Shown in pieces: positions 25,663 through 35,164 of a DNA stretch of 64,000 nucleotides; position 1 is the first letter of the stretch, and every line of letters starts with the position of its first letter. The notes below the pieces were generated by a model, which was not told where the DNA came from, ran no database searches, and saw nothing but the letters and a program-made list of their open reading frames with translations. Position numbers and translations under genes: made by a program. This DNA comes from UPXZ01 sp964568675 (GTDB taxonomy: Bacteria; Bacteroidota; Bacteroidia; Bacteroidales; Paludibacteraceae): positions 1 through 64,000 of the forward strand of contig CAZMQV010000005.1 in NCBI GenBank assembly GCA_964568675.1, read 5' to 3'.

Positions 25663-28600
25663 TTAATTCTTGATAACAACCTGATGGGCAGTCATATTCT
25701 TCTTGCCAATAAGTTTTATGATGTATAAGTTTTTGCTTAAATTGCTTATATTCAAACTATCGCCCGTGGAGCGTGCAAGTTCTTTTCCATTAACATCGAG
25801 TAATATCGCGCTTCGCACTTCATCGCTGAATTTGATGATGTTGTTAGCCGGGTTGGGGTAGCAGTAGAGTATGTCGTTCGCGTTCACTGTTTTCTGTTCG
25901 GTGAAGTCGCTTATGTTTATTGAAAAATCATAAATGGCACCTTCGGTAACGTCGGCACAAGCTCCGCTTGCAGCGCCAAGGTCTATGCCATACCCGTTGG
26001 TATATCTGACACGTAAAGTTACTTTATTCAGCACCGCGTTTGCCGGCACCTGAATGGTTTTGTTGATATTGGCTGCGAGGTTGTTGCTTCCATCCAAAGC
26101 TATGGAGTAGAGCAATTCGCCGGCATCGTCAAAGTCCTTGTCGTTGTTCCAGTCGGCATAGATATACTTATGACACCATTTGAAATAGCGGTAACCTGCC
26201 ACACCGGCTTGACCATCTTTCATGTCGGCATTGATGTTGAGGGTGAAGTTGTCGCCTCGTGCCACATCCAGTTGGTGCTGTGTCGCATCCACATACACAG
26301 TAGCGGGGCGGGTGGTTTGTGTGAAATTTAGGTTTGTTCTCGCACCGGTGGTTGCAGCTTGAGCGATAAAACCCTGACCCTCGTCGCGGCAAAGCGAACC
26401 AGCCGGTTTGCAAAGCGTAGGCTCCACATATTCACCATCCAAAATTTCGATACCAAAATCGTAAACGCCTCCTTGTTTTACTGCCTGACATCCTCCATTC
26501 ACCGAGTTGATGTCAACACTATAACCGTTGGTGTAGCGCACACGCAAGTTGGTTTTACCTAAAGTAGCGTTTGCAGGCACCTGGATTGTTTTCGATATGT
26601 TGGCGGCGTTGTTGTCGTTGCCGTTCAGTGGGATGGAATAGAGCAATTCGCCGGCATCGTCAAAGTCCTGGTCGTTGTTCCAATCGGCGTAGATAAACTT
26701 ATGACACCATTTGAAATAGCGGTATCCAGGTACTCCGGCATGACCATCTTTCATGTCGGCGGTGATGTTGAGTGTAAAAGATTTTCCTTTTTCTACAGAA
26801 ATTACATGGTTTGTGGCATCCACATACACGGTAGTAGGACGGGTGTTCTGGGTGAAATTGATATTTGTTTTGGCTCCGGCAGTAGCAGCCTGGGCGATAT
26901 AGCCTTGCCCTTCGTCAACACATAGTGTGCCTCCCGGTTGGCATATTGACAATTCGCTGCTATATTCCTCAAATACTTCACGTGCAATGTTGATGGCGTC
27001 GCCGGTGGATGCGGTAGGGTAGTTATTCTTTTGGATAGTCCAAGGATATTCATAGGTGTCGAAGAAATCGATATCGGCAACTGTAGCCCCGTTAAGCCGT
27101 TGTGTCAATAACTGGAAATACGCCTCCCAGCGTTTGTGGTACACATCTTTCATTAGTCCGCTCCACGAGCGATAAGAGTAGTCGTGTAGTCCGCCGTTGT
27201 TAGCCGCGTTTTTTGTACCCCATACGGTAATCAGTGTTCGTGCGTTCCATTCATAGAGTGTTTTTTCGGCTTCGGTGCTACCAAGCGATTTAGCTTGTTC
27301 TATCCATCGTCCTACTAAGAACTCTTTGCGGGTGGCCAAAAGGCGATCTTGAGCCAATATCAGATTCAGAAAACGGGAGCTTAAAGAAGCAAATGCTGTT
27401 TTGTCGCCTGCGCGATAAGCGGCGGTAATGCTTTTTTGTAAGTTATAGCCGTAGTCGGCAAGTGTTTGCGATACCACATTTACCAGGTCGTATTCGAAGT
27501 TGTCGTTGCCACGGTAGTTTTCAGCCACATCGAGCAGTGCCATTGCCGCCCGGCGCAGGTCGTTGATGTTGTATGAAATATTGGACGAGCCCCAGGTGGA
27601 CACACTGTTGATGTCAAGAGCCGGACGTGCGCAGAGCACCGATTCGGTTGCGCCTTCTTGTCCGGCAGCACCTTTGTACACTGTTTTTTCGAGAAGTGTC
27701 CATGCATCTTTTAGTTTTGGGTCGTTTGTTCCATAACGTGTTTGGATGTATCCATCAATCCAATTGTTTACATTCACTTTTTCGTTGCGCCACGGTAGTT
27801 CGAAAAGCAGTTCGTACATCACCGGATCGAGTTCATACCCTTCCGGTGCTACTCCCACGCCTTTGAGTTTCGGTCCGGCAGTAGCGTCGTTTACAGCGTC
27901 GTTGAACGTAGAGGCGATAAAGTCCATTCTGCCAAACATGCCGGTGCGTCCTCCGAAATTGTGGAGCATGGTATAAATCCAGTCGTGTTTGCCATATCCG
28001 GGTGTTTTCCATTTGGGCGAGCCGTCGGAGAAGAGGTCGAGCACTATCACTTTGCCGGCATCCATGGGGTCGATCATTTGCAGTCGTGGATTCGCGTGCC
28101 ACGATTGGATTACCCATTTCGCGTCGCTGTTGGCGCGAGTCATTGCGCTAAAGATGGCAGTGCCTGCAGAAGGCAAATCCACACTGCCCACATTCCCACC
28201 TTCATGGAATGGGTCGGCGGTAAAGTATTTAAGGTCGTCGCCAAAGAGCAATTTCATGTGGCGGTAATAAGCGTCGGCAATCTCGGCAAAGCGGTTGTCG
28301 GTGGGGAGCAGAAAGGCGGGGCGTTGGAAGGTGCACCAGGTGCCGGGGTCGGCCACACTCAGTCCGAGTTTCGAAGCCGCGTTGCTTGGCACCATACCCG
28401 AATAGCCCGGCATCACCGGTTGAATGCCATACTGGCGGTAGCGGTTGAGTATTTTGTTGCCCAGTATTTGCTGGTTGTCATACCATGAATCGGGGTTAGG
28501 TCCTCCCCATCCCTCTAAGTTATTCATTTGCCACCAGGCTTGAAACGCCGGTCCGGCAATAAAGTTGTTGACTTCGTTTTTTGAATAGCCCAATTCGAGT

Positions 28601-29157
28601 AGCAGGTTGCGCCACACGGTTTCAGTGCCGGTGAGCATTAGTGGCATGTTTACCCCATGCAGAGCCATCCAGTCTATTTCCTGCTCCCAGCGAGTCCAGT
28701 CCCAGAAGGCAGTGCCGTAGGAGAAAGTGCAGAAATTAAATTCGTAGCGGTAAGCGATGCTTGTTTCGTGGCGTTCTTTCGCGGGCACGGTGGGTAGCGT
28801 GGCTGGCAGGGTGGCTTTCATGCTGTTCCACGAAAGGTGAATGTGGAGGTAGTATTTGAAATACCAGTTTATCCCGGTAGCGATGCTTACATAGTTGCTG
28901 CCTCGCACCATTATTTTATCGCCGTTTTGTTCCAGTTCAAAATATTCTTTGTCGGCAGGCACAATTTCGGTAGTGAATCTATCCGAAGCGCCTTCCGAGA
29001 TGCGTTCGAGCAATCCGTTAATTGGATTGTCCATCGTGATGATTTCCGACTTTGCATTTTTTTGCTTGCTTCGTTGTTTTTGCCCCGTGGCGATATTGGG
29101 TAATGCGATGAGCATTGCCAGCAATAAGATAAATGAATATTGAGTTCGAGTAAGCAT
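25663..29157 (-). CDS. Secreted GH89 alpha-N-acetylglucosaminidase with two GEVED-like modules and T9SS tail
   Basis: Exo-enzyme removing terminal alpha-linked GlcNAc, 1164 residues. Order: signal peptide (1-25), GH89 N-terminal and catalytic barrel (about 40-720), two tandem GEVED-like modules (about 739-915 and 916-1092) with DWNNDxDFDDAGELLYSI, and a C-terminal sorting domain (about 1095-1164, YCYPNPANNIIKF to the end) that directs type IX secretion. Catalytic candidates from alignment to the family are E319 in PFHEGGN and E439 in APEGYELDP. The gene lies inside the ATP synthase operon between atpH (78 bp away) and atpA (36 bp away), with no internal terminator or promoter seen. It is complete, with no frameshift. 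Confidence 0.95.
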   Translation of the reverse strand: MLTRTQYSFILLLAMLIALPNIATGQKQRSKQKNAKSEIITMDNPINGLLERISEGASDRFTTEIVPADKEYFELEQNGDKIMVRGSNYVSIATGINWYFKYYLHIHLSWNSMKATLPATLPTVPAKERHETSIAYRYEFNFCTFSYGTAFWDWTRWEQEIDWMALHGVNMPLMLTGTETVWRNLLLELGYSKNEVNNFIAGPAFQAWWQMNNLEGWGGPNPDSWYDNQQILGNKILNRYRQYGIQPVMPGYSGMVPSNAASKLGLSVADPGTWCTFQRPAFLLPTDNRFAEIADAYYRHMKLLFGDDLKYFTADPFHEGGNVGSVDLPSAGTAIFSAMTRANSDAKWVIQSWHANPRLQMIDPMDAGKVIVLDLFSDGSPKWKTPGYGKHDWIYTMLHNFGGRTGMFGRMDFIASTFNDAVNDATAGPKLKGVGVAPEGYELDPVMYELLFELPWRNEKVNVNNWIDGYIQTRYGTNDPKLKDAWTLLEKTVYKGAAGQEGATESVLCARPALDINSVSTWGSSNISYNINDLRRAAMALLDVAENYRGNDNFEYDLVNVVSQTLADYGYNLQKSITAAYRAGDKTAFASLSSRFLNLILAQDRLLATRKEFLVGRWIEQAKSLGSTEAEKTLYEWNARTLITVWGTKNAANNGGLHDYSYRSWSGLMKDVYHKRWEAYFQLLTQRLNGATVADIDFFDTYEYPWTIQKNNYPTASTGDAINIAREVFEEYSSELSICQPGGTLCVDEGQGYIAQAATAGAKTNINFTQNTRPTTVYVDATNHVISVEKGKSFTLNITADMKDGHAGVPGYRYFKWCHKFIYADWNNDQDFDDAGELLYSIPLNGNDNNAANISKTIQVPANATLGKTNLRVRYTNGYSVDINSVNGGCQAVKQGGVYDFGIEILDGEYVEPTLCKPAGSLCRDEGQGFIAQAATTGARTNLNFTQTTRPATVYVDATQHQLDVARGDNFTLNINADMKDGQAGVAGYRYFKWCHKYIYADWNNDKDFDDAGELLYSIALDGSNNLAANINKTIQVPANAVLNKVTLRVRYTNGYGIDLGAASGACADVTEGAIYDFSINISDFTEQKTVNANDILYCYPNPANNIIKFSDEVRSAILLDVNGKELARSTGDSLNISNLSKNLYIIKLIGKKNMTAHQVVIKN
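25880..26943 (-). repeat. 531-bp tandem duplication encoding two GEVED-like modules
   Basis: Two adjacent segments of the GH89 gene repeat with a 531-bp (177-codon) offset; for example, near-identical stretches begin at 26110 and 26641. They keep long runs of identical bases, including silent positions. This suggests a fairly recent internal duplication or gene conversion between the modules. Confidence 0.85.
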
Positions 29158-29235
29158 TGTAATTTCTTTTGAATTTATTTTTTTATAGTATTATGTATTA
29201 TATCTTTCGGTCAATGGTGTGATTTGACATCTAAT

Positions 29236-29790
29236 CTAAACGATTCGTTTGTTGACATCAATCAGTGTCGATTTTATTTTTCGCAATTGAGTTTCTAATG
29301 TAGCGTCCCAGAGTTTATTATCCACTTCGAGGCTGAAACCTCCCAATACGTCGGGGTCGATAATTTTATTAAATTCGAGTGTGCCACCGGTTTGACTTGT
29401 GATGAATTTCACCAAGCGCTCTTCGGTAGCTTTATCAAGTGGAGATGCGGTGGTCAGTTTGCAGTAGTGAATATTTTTATCACTCCGATAGAGTTCAATA
29501 AATTTCAGCATGATGTTTTGAATCTGCGATTCGCGTCGGTTTTTCAGCAACAAGTCAGCAAACTGTTCCATTGTTTTACTTGTTTTGCCACCGGCAGCAT
29601 TCAGTATCAGCTTTCGCTTTTCGGAGTTGGGCAGTACCGGGTTGTCGAGTGCGAGTTTGATGTCGGCCATTTCCGAAAACATGTGTGTCAGCATATTGGC
29701 TTCATCGTGAAGCACTTCGAGCGTGTTGTTTTCTTTAGCATGGAGCAGCAGCGCAGTAGCATATCTTGAGGATAAATGTCCGGTATTCAT
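29236..29790 (-). CDS. atpH: ATP synthase F1 delta subunit
   Basis: Stator protein linking F1 alpha to the b subunits, 184 residues. The N-terminal helical domain begins SSRYATALLLHAKENNTLEVLHDE, and the C-terminal part has the family pattern ILGGFSLEVDNKLWDATLETQLRKIKSTL with a local variant (DPDVLGGF). Length is normal. It follows atpF after 152 bp, a longer gap than usual, and precedes the inserted GH89 gene. Confidence 0.95.
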   Translation of the reverse strand: MNTGHLSSRYATALLLHAKENNTLEVLHDEANMLTHMFSEMADIKLALDNPVLPNSEKRKLILNAAGGKTSKTMEQFADLLLKNRRESQIQNIMLKFIELYRSDKNIHYCKLTTASPLDKATEERLVKFITSQTGGTLEFNKIIDPDVLGGFSLEVDNKLWDATLETQLRKIKSTLIDVNKRIV

Positions 29791-29942
29791 CTGATATTTT
29801 TTTGTTAAAAGTATTTTTTTTCAATCAAACTCTGTTGAGAGAAAATTGTATGAAAATCGTCATGTTTAATTTTTTTGAAAGAGAAGCGAGAGAAAGCAAG
29901 AAGTTGCATCGACGTCCGAAGCAACTTCATTGCTCTGTTTTG

Positions 29943-30443
29943 TCAGGATTTTGGAATCTGAACTTCGTCAATAAGTCGATCAATCATGTTCATTTGCTCA
30001 CTATTCTCTTTAAGATTCACGCGTATCACCTTTTCGGCGATGTCCACCGAAAGCGTAGCCACTTCGCGTCTGATTTGACGTATGGCTTCTTCTTTTTCCA
30101 GTGCGATTTGGGCGCGTGCTTCCGTTATAATCTTAGCGGCTTCTTCGTTGGCTTTTACTCTTGCCGACTCCACGAGCATTTCTTTCGATTTCGTGGCGGC
30201 TACGATGATGTCAGCCTGTTCTTTTTTTGCCAAATCAATGAGTTTTTGGCTGTCAGCCTTCACGTGTTCAAGCTCTTCGCGGGCTTGACGCGCGGCAATC
30301 AGCGATTCGTCGATGTATTGATTGCGTTTATCGACACCTTTGAGGATGGCGGGCCACGCGTATTTGGCCAGAATGAAGAATACCACCAGGAATGGGATAA
30401 GCAACCAGAAGATTAATCCAATTTCGGGGGTGAAAAGTTCCAT
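29943..30443 (-). CDS. atpF: ATP synthase Fo b subunit
   Basis: Peripheral stalk subunit, 166 residues. One N-terminal membrane helix (about 7-27, GLIFWLLIPFLVVFFILAKY) is followed by a long charged coiled coil (about 30-150). The sequence IDESLIAARQAREELEHVKADSQKLI is typical of the Bacteroidota form. It begins 3 bp after the atpE stop. Confidence 0.96.
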   Translation of the reverse strand: MELFTPEIGLIFWLLIPFLVVFFILAKYAWPAILKGVDKRNQYIDESLIAARQAREELEHVKADSQKLIDLAKKEQADIIVAATKSKEMLVESARVKANEEAAKIITEARAQIALEKEEAIRQIRREVATLSVDIAEKVIRVNLKENSEQMNMIDRLIDEVQIPKS

Positions 30444-30446
30444 AAC

Positions 30447-30704
30447 TTATTTGATAAAAATGGCTAATGCACACACAATAACAGCAAGGAAGGCTACCCC
30501 TTCGATAAGCGCTGCAATCACAATCATGTTGGAACGGATATCGCTTGCCGATTCCGGTTGGCGCGAAATGGCTTCCATTGCCTGGCCACCAATGCGTCCG
30601 ATACCAAGTCCGGCACCAATTACTGCGATACCTGCGCCTAAAGCTGCGCCAAAATTTGCTAATCCTGTAGTAGCTGCAATCTGTAATAAAATTGAAAGTA
30701 ACAT
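30447..30704 (-). CDS. atpE: ATP synthase Fo c subunit (H+-type ion site)
   Basis: Two-helix proteolipid of 85 residues that forms the rotor ring. The polar loop ISRQPES is conserved, and the ion-binding carboxylate is Glu in IAALIEGVAFL on helix 2. At the positions where Na+-specific rings carry Gln (helix 1) and Ser/Thr next to the Glu, this protein has Ile and Gly. From established Na+-site rules the ring is therefore expected to carry protons. It lies 66 bp after atpB. Confidence 0.97.
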   Translation of the reverse strand: MLLSILLQIAATTGLANFGAALGAGIAVIGAGLGIGRIGGQAMEAISRQPESASDIRSNMIVIAALIEGVAFLAVIVCALAIFIK

Positions 30705-30770
30705 AGTTTCTGAGTTTTAAATTGTTGTTTTTATTATTTACTCTATTTTTTTTTTATTCTATTCTTTTTT

Positions 30771-31856
30771 TTAATGAGCCGGTTTGTGTTGGTGGTGATC
30801 GGCGCGTGCCATCCCGATAAATATCGAAGAAAGAATGGTGAATACATACGCCTGGATAAACGATACCAACACATCGAGCAGCACCATGAAGATGGAGAAG
30901 GCGACTGACATCACCGACACACCCGCCGCGGCACCTGCACCCAGTATCGCTGAGAATATAAATATCAGCCCCATCAATACCAGCACAATCATGTGGCCGG
31001 CAAGCATGTTGGCAAAAAGACGAACCATCAGCGCGAAAGGTTTGGTGAGCATCCCGATGAATTCGATGATTTGCATCAGCGGGAAAATCGGTGTTTTCAG
31101 AAATACGGGGACGTCGGGCCAGAAAATCTCTTTCCAATACTCCTTGTTACCGAAAAGATTGGTAGCAAGGAAGGTGAGTAGCGCTAAAGTGAGTGTAACG
31201 GCTATGTTGCCGGTAACGTTGGCGCCTCCCGGGAAGATGGGCACAAGCCCAAGCATGTTGTTGAGAAATATGAAATAGAAAACAGTGAGCAGGTAGGGCG
31301 CAAACCGTTTATAGTCGTTGGGGATGCTTGCTTTGATGATGTCGTCGTGGATGCTCATTGTCAGTTGCTCGATGGCTCCTGAGAAGCCTTTCATCGGGCG
31401 TAGCGGATCTTTTTTGTAATTGGAAGCTACCATGAGCATGATGATCAGTAGCATGATGCTTGCCAGCATGGCGGAAGCGGCGTTTTTGGTAAACGACAAA
31501 TCCAATGGGCGCGTCAATGTGCCCGCACTATTTCGATATACTATTTTATATCTGTATTGATCGGTGTCCGAAATGAAAAATCCCTTGTATTCATGACCGT
31601 GGCTTAGATGGGCCGACGAGAATATCTCCCAACCGTTTTCGCCTTTCACTATCACGGGTAGGGGGATGGAGTAGTGTTTTTCTTTTGTCGAAAACAGATG
31701 CCATTCATACGAATCCAACACGTGTGTGAAAATCATTTCTTTAATATCGAACGGTTTTTCCTCTTCGGCGTGTTCTTCCGCGCGCAGCGTCCCGATGTTG
31801 AGGGTGAAAAGAAGCGCCAGAAGCGGTATGAAGAATGTTTTTATTTTGAAAGACAT
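30771..31856 (-). CDS. atpB: ATP synthase Fo a subunit
   Basis: Stator membrane subunit forming the ion half-channels, 361 residues. A signal-peptide-like N terminus (1-26) and a soluble extension (about 27-130) precede the membrane core, as is usual in Bacteroidota. The essential Arg is in MVRLFANMLAGHM, and the C-terminal helix has FIQAYVFTILSSIFIGMA. It is followed by atpE and preceded by the small membrane protein gene at 31936. Confidence 0.96.
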   Translation of the reverse strand: MSFKIKTFFIPLLALLFTLNIGTLRAEEHAEEEKPFDIKEMIFTHVLDSYEWHLFSTKEKHYSIPLPVIVKGENGWEIFSSAHLSHGHEYKGFFISDTDQYRYKIVYRNSAGTLTRPLDLSFTKNAASAMLASIMLLIIMLMVASNYKKDPLRPMKGFSGAIEQLTMSIHDDIIKASIPNDYKRFAPYLLTVFYFIFLNNMLGLVPIFPGGANVTGNIAVTLTLALLTFLATNLFGNKEYWKEIFWPDVPVFLKTPIFPLMQIIEFIGMLTKPFALMVRLFANMLAGHMIVLVLMGLIFIFSAILGAGAAAGVSVMSVAFSIFMVLLDVLVSFIQAYVFTILSSIFIGMARADHHQHKPAH

Positions 31857-31935
31857 GATAAATTCTATTTAATGTTTTATTCGTTCTTTGTCAAAGCTAA
31901 AAAGAAATTGTGCAAGCTTGAGAGTCGATTTACTG

Positions 31936-32319
31936 TCAAGCTTTATCCTTGTTTTGTGTCAACAGTATCTTTGTTTCAAAAATCAGAAATACAAGCGTGA
32001 AAACCACAGCCACTATAGTAAATGCCAGGATGTGTTGTCGGTCAATCAGCATATTGATAATGGCGAAGACAAGTATCAGAAAAAGAAAGAAAAACCGCAC
32101 TCCCAGTATGTAAGCTACCGACAGGCTTTTGCCTCCTTTCTCTTTTCGCTTCGTTATCAGTGCCAACGTCAGTGTGAGAATCAGAAAAAAGAGCGGGATA
32201 AACCACAGGCCGAGGGGTTGATGCCGGGTGCCGATAATCGAAAACGCGCCACCGGCTATCAGCGATAAGCCCACAAAGCTCGCGGCCATCCATGCTATTA
32301 TTTTATCTATTCTGCTCAC
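31936..32319 (-). CDS. Small membrane protein of the ATP synthase operon (AtpI-like position)
   Basis: Membrane protein of 127 residues with four predicted helices (about 10-29, 38-57, 70-88 and 96-115) and a short charged C terminus. I do not recognise a clear family from sequence alone. Its position between atpC and atpB is where Bacteroidota operons carry an uncharacterised membrane protein. By topology and place it could act like AtpI, which helps assemble the c-ring; that is inference. Its start lies 17 bp into the far side of the atpC stop region (the genes overlap). Confidence 0.7.
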   Translation of the reverse strand: MSRIDKIIAWMAASFVGLSLIAGGAFSIIGTRHQPLGLWFIPLFFLILTLTLALITKRKEKGGKSLSVAYILGVRFFFLFLILVFAIINMLIDRQHILAFTIVAVVFTLVFLIFETKILLTQNKDKA

Positions 32320-32557
32320 CCGATACTTCTATTGCGATTGCTATCTGATTTTTTTTAAGTTCCACAAAACCGCCGGCACTTTCAACGTGAAATTCTTCGT
32401 CGCCAACCCGATAGCTGATAACTCCGGCGCTCAAACTGGAGATGATGGGCGCGTGGTTGTTTAATATCGTAAACCGCCCTTTAGTTCCAGGTACAGTAAC
32501 CGAGCTTACATTGCCCGAGAAAATGATTTCGTCCGGAGTGATGATGTCAAGTTGCAT
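32303..32557 (-). CDS. atpC: ATP synthase F1 epsilon subunit
   Basis: Short 84-residue epsilon subunit made of the N-terminal beta-sandwich domain only (MQLDIITPDEIIFSGNVSSV, NNHAPIISSLSAGVISYR). The C-terminal helical hairpin that inhibits ATP hydrolysis in other bacteria is missing, as in most Bacteroidota. It starts 33 bp after atpD, and its last 17 bases overlap the start of the membrane protein gene. Confidence 0.95.
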   Translation of the reverse strand: MQLDIITPDEIIFSGNVSSVTVPGTKGRFTILNNHAPIISSLSAGVISYRVGDEEFHVESAGGFVELKKNQIAIAIEVSGEQNR

Positions 32558-32590
32558 TTCAAAAAGAATTTATTTAATCGCTGTTTTGTT

Positions 32591-34117
32591 TTATTTCATT
32601 TGAGCCTGCTCAAGCAGTTTCTTGCCTTTCTCAATTGCCTCGTCAATGACGCCGACGTTGAGGAATGCCATTTCGGGGTATTCGTCGAGTTCGCCGTCGA
32701 GTATCATTTTGAATCCGCGTATTGTCTCTTCGATGGGTACCATCACCCCGGGAACTCCGGTAAACTGAGCCGCCATGTAGAATGGTTGCGACAGGAATCG
32801 TTGCACTTTGCGAGCGCGGTTCACGGTGATTTTATCCTCGTCCGACAACTCTTCCATACCCAGGATGGAGATGATGTCCTGCAGCTCTTTGTTGCGCTGA
32901 AGTATTTGTTTCACCCGTTGTGCCGTGTCGTAATGCTCGTCGCCAAGCACTTCGGGGTTCATGATGCGCGAGGTGGAGTCAAGTGGATCCACAGCCGGGA
33001 AGATGCCGAGTTCGGCGATTTTCCGGCTCAACACGGTGGTGGCGTCCAAGTGGGAGAATGTGGTTGCCGGCGCCGGGTCGGTCAAGTCATCGGCAGGTAC
33101 ATACACTGCCTGCACGGAGGTGATGGAGCCGTGTTTGGTAGAAGTGATGCGCTCCTGCATGATACCCATTTCGGTGGATAGGGTAGGCTGGTAGCCCACT
33201 GCCGACGGCATACGTCCGAGTAGGGCAGATACTTCTGAGCCGGCTTGTGTGAAGCGGAATATATTGTCGATGAAGAATAGGATGTCGTTGCCTTTTCGGT
33301 CTTCGCCCACACCGTCGCGAAACGACTCGGCGACCGTAAGTCCCGAAAGGGCTACCGAAGCACGCGCGCCGGGAGGTTCGTTCATTTGCCCGAAGATAAG
33401 CGTAGCTTGTGATTTGGCCACTTCGTCGTAGTCGATTTTTGACAAGTCCCAATCGCCTTTTTCCATCCCTTCTTTGAATGCCTCGCCGTAGCGTATTACG
33501 CCCGATTCAATCATCTCGCGTAGCAAGTCGTTGCCCTCGCGGGTGCGTTCGCCCACACCGGCAAATACCGAGAATCCGCTATGACCTTTTGCGATGTTGT
33601 TGATTAGCTCTTGTATAAGCACAGTCTTTCCTACGCCTGCACCACCAAAAAGCCCGATTTTACCACCTTTGGCATACGGCTCTATGAGGTCAATCACTTT
33701 GATGCCGGTGAAGAGCACTTCGGTAGAAGTAGAAAGATCTTCGAATTTTGGCGGCTCGCGGTGAATAGGATATGCACCTTGCCGATCTAGTCCTTTCATG
33801 CCGTCAATGGGTTCGCCGATAAGGTTCATCAAGCGTCCTTTCACCTGTTCGCCTACCGGCATGGTGATAGGTGAGCCCAGTGTAATTACCGGTAAGCCAC
33901 GTCTAAGCCCATCGGTTGAGTCCATTGCTACGGTACGAACTGTATTTTCGCCAATATGTTGTTGCACTTCCACCACCAATTGTCGCCCATCACCTCTGTC
34001 GATGTGGAGCGCGTCATGAATAGCCGGAAGTTTTGCGCTGCTGTTTGCGCCGAAATCAAAAAAAACGTCCACTACCGGACCGATAATTTGAGAAATACGA
34101 CCTATTGAATCTGCCAT
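32591..34117 (-). CDS. atpD: ATP synthase F1 beta subunit
   Basis: Catalytic subunit of F1, 508 residues. The P-loop is in FGGAGVGKTVLIQELI, the catalytic Glu region in FAGVGERTREGNDLL, and the DELSEED-equivalent in MEELSDEDKITV. It is the first gene of the operon. Upstream lies a 1.75-kb gene-free stretch with a candidate -7 box about 40 bp before the start. Confidence 0.98.
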   Translation of the reverse strand: MADSIGRISQIIGPVVDVFFDFGANSSAKLPAIHDALHIDRGDGRQLVVEVQQHIGENTVRTVAMDSTDGLRRGLPVITLGSPITMPVGEQVKGRLMNLIGEPIDGMKGLDRQGAYPIHREPPKFEDLSTSTEVLFTGIKVIDLIEPYAKGGKIGLFGGAGVGKTVLIQELINNIAKGHSGFSVFAGVGERTREGNDLLREMIESGVIRYGEAFKEGMEKGDWDLSKIDYDEVAKSQATLIFGQMNEPPGARASVALSGLTVAESFRDGVGEDRKGNDILFFIDNIFRFTQAGSEVSALLGRMPSAVGYQPTLSTEMGIMQERITSTKHGSITSVQAVYVPADDLTDPAPATTFSHLDATTVLSRKIAELGIFPAVDPLDSTSRIMNPEVLGDEHYDTAQRVKQILQRNKELQDIISILGMEELSDEDKITVNRARKVQRFLSQPFYMAAQFTGVPGVMVPIEETIRGFKMILDGELDEYPEMAFLNVGVIDEAIEKGKKLLEQAQMK

Positions 34118-34156
34118 AGTTTATTCAAGTATTTATTAATCTTTGAAAACGAGGGA

Positions 34157-34164
34157 CAAAAATA
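34157..34164 (-). promoter_or_regulatory. Minus-strand -7 box (TATTTTTG) before atpD
   Basis: CAAAAATA on the plus strand lies 39 bp before the atpD start. No good -33 element is seen at 19-21 bp. It is the best candidate for the main promoter of the ATP synthase operon. Confidence 0.5.
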
Positions 34165-35164
34165 ACGATTATTTTCATAATTTAGAGCGAAGATTGGTAG
34201 ATATTTTGACTTTTTGTATTTTTAATTGGAAATTATATTTTTATAGCATTTCATTGATGCGCAATAGTTAGTCCGGTTTTATGATAATATGTCAAAACGA
34301 TGTGATCGGTACAGGCTGTATCAAACACTTGGTTTATTGCCGATTTTTAATTTTTTATTAAGCCGTAGTTTGTGTTGCAAGGTAGGTTCCGATTTCTCCT
34401 TCATCGCAAATCCCGGTCAGCATATTTGCAATGAAGCTCATATTAGCGCCTTTTCTTAATTCGCATTATCAGCGTGTAATTGAATCCAAGAATACTTTCG
34501 TGAAATAAGACGTAAATTTCGCCAGTTAAGGGAAGCAACCTATCAAGTGATCATTGATTGGTTGTAAATTCCGAGGCAACAACATTGCGATAGACAAAAT
34601 GCTAACTAATCACCCCCACCTTTTACAGCTCACAATAATCTTCAACGTTAATGTATCTGCTTAAATGCGACAATCGGATAGGCTCCATTGTGTCTTCATA
34701 GAAGCCGAAGATTTTATGACAATCAATCTCATCTCAAATTTTCGGCACATCGCGCCGGAACTCTGAGACAAAATCTCTTCGAGGCATTCATTTCAATTGC
34801 CAAATTCTTATAGGTTTCCATCTCATTTTTTTTAAGTACGCTTGATGTGCGCTTGATGTGTCGGCTGTACCTGTTGTTCCTGCACTTCCCATCGGTTTTT
34901 AGGAGAGGAGGAGAGAATAGTTGCGTATTAATGAAAATTACATATTAATATAAATTAAGTTAATATGGCTGTTTTTGCTTCTCACGGTACTGAGAATTGA
35001 AGTCTATCCTTGTGGTTTTAATTTCATGAAACGGTAAATAAGCTTCTTTTAGCTATTTACAAGCCATTTTAGAAGTATGGAATAGTCAACCTGAATTTAC
35101 TCTAAAAATCGGATTGTAGTTAAATGTCATTAACTGGAATTAACGAAAGAAAACGTCATGGCGC

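Noticed and set aside
23042..34117. Na+-driven ATP synthase
   Set aside because: The c subunit lacks the Gln and Ser/Thr Na+ ligands, so a proton ring is more likely.
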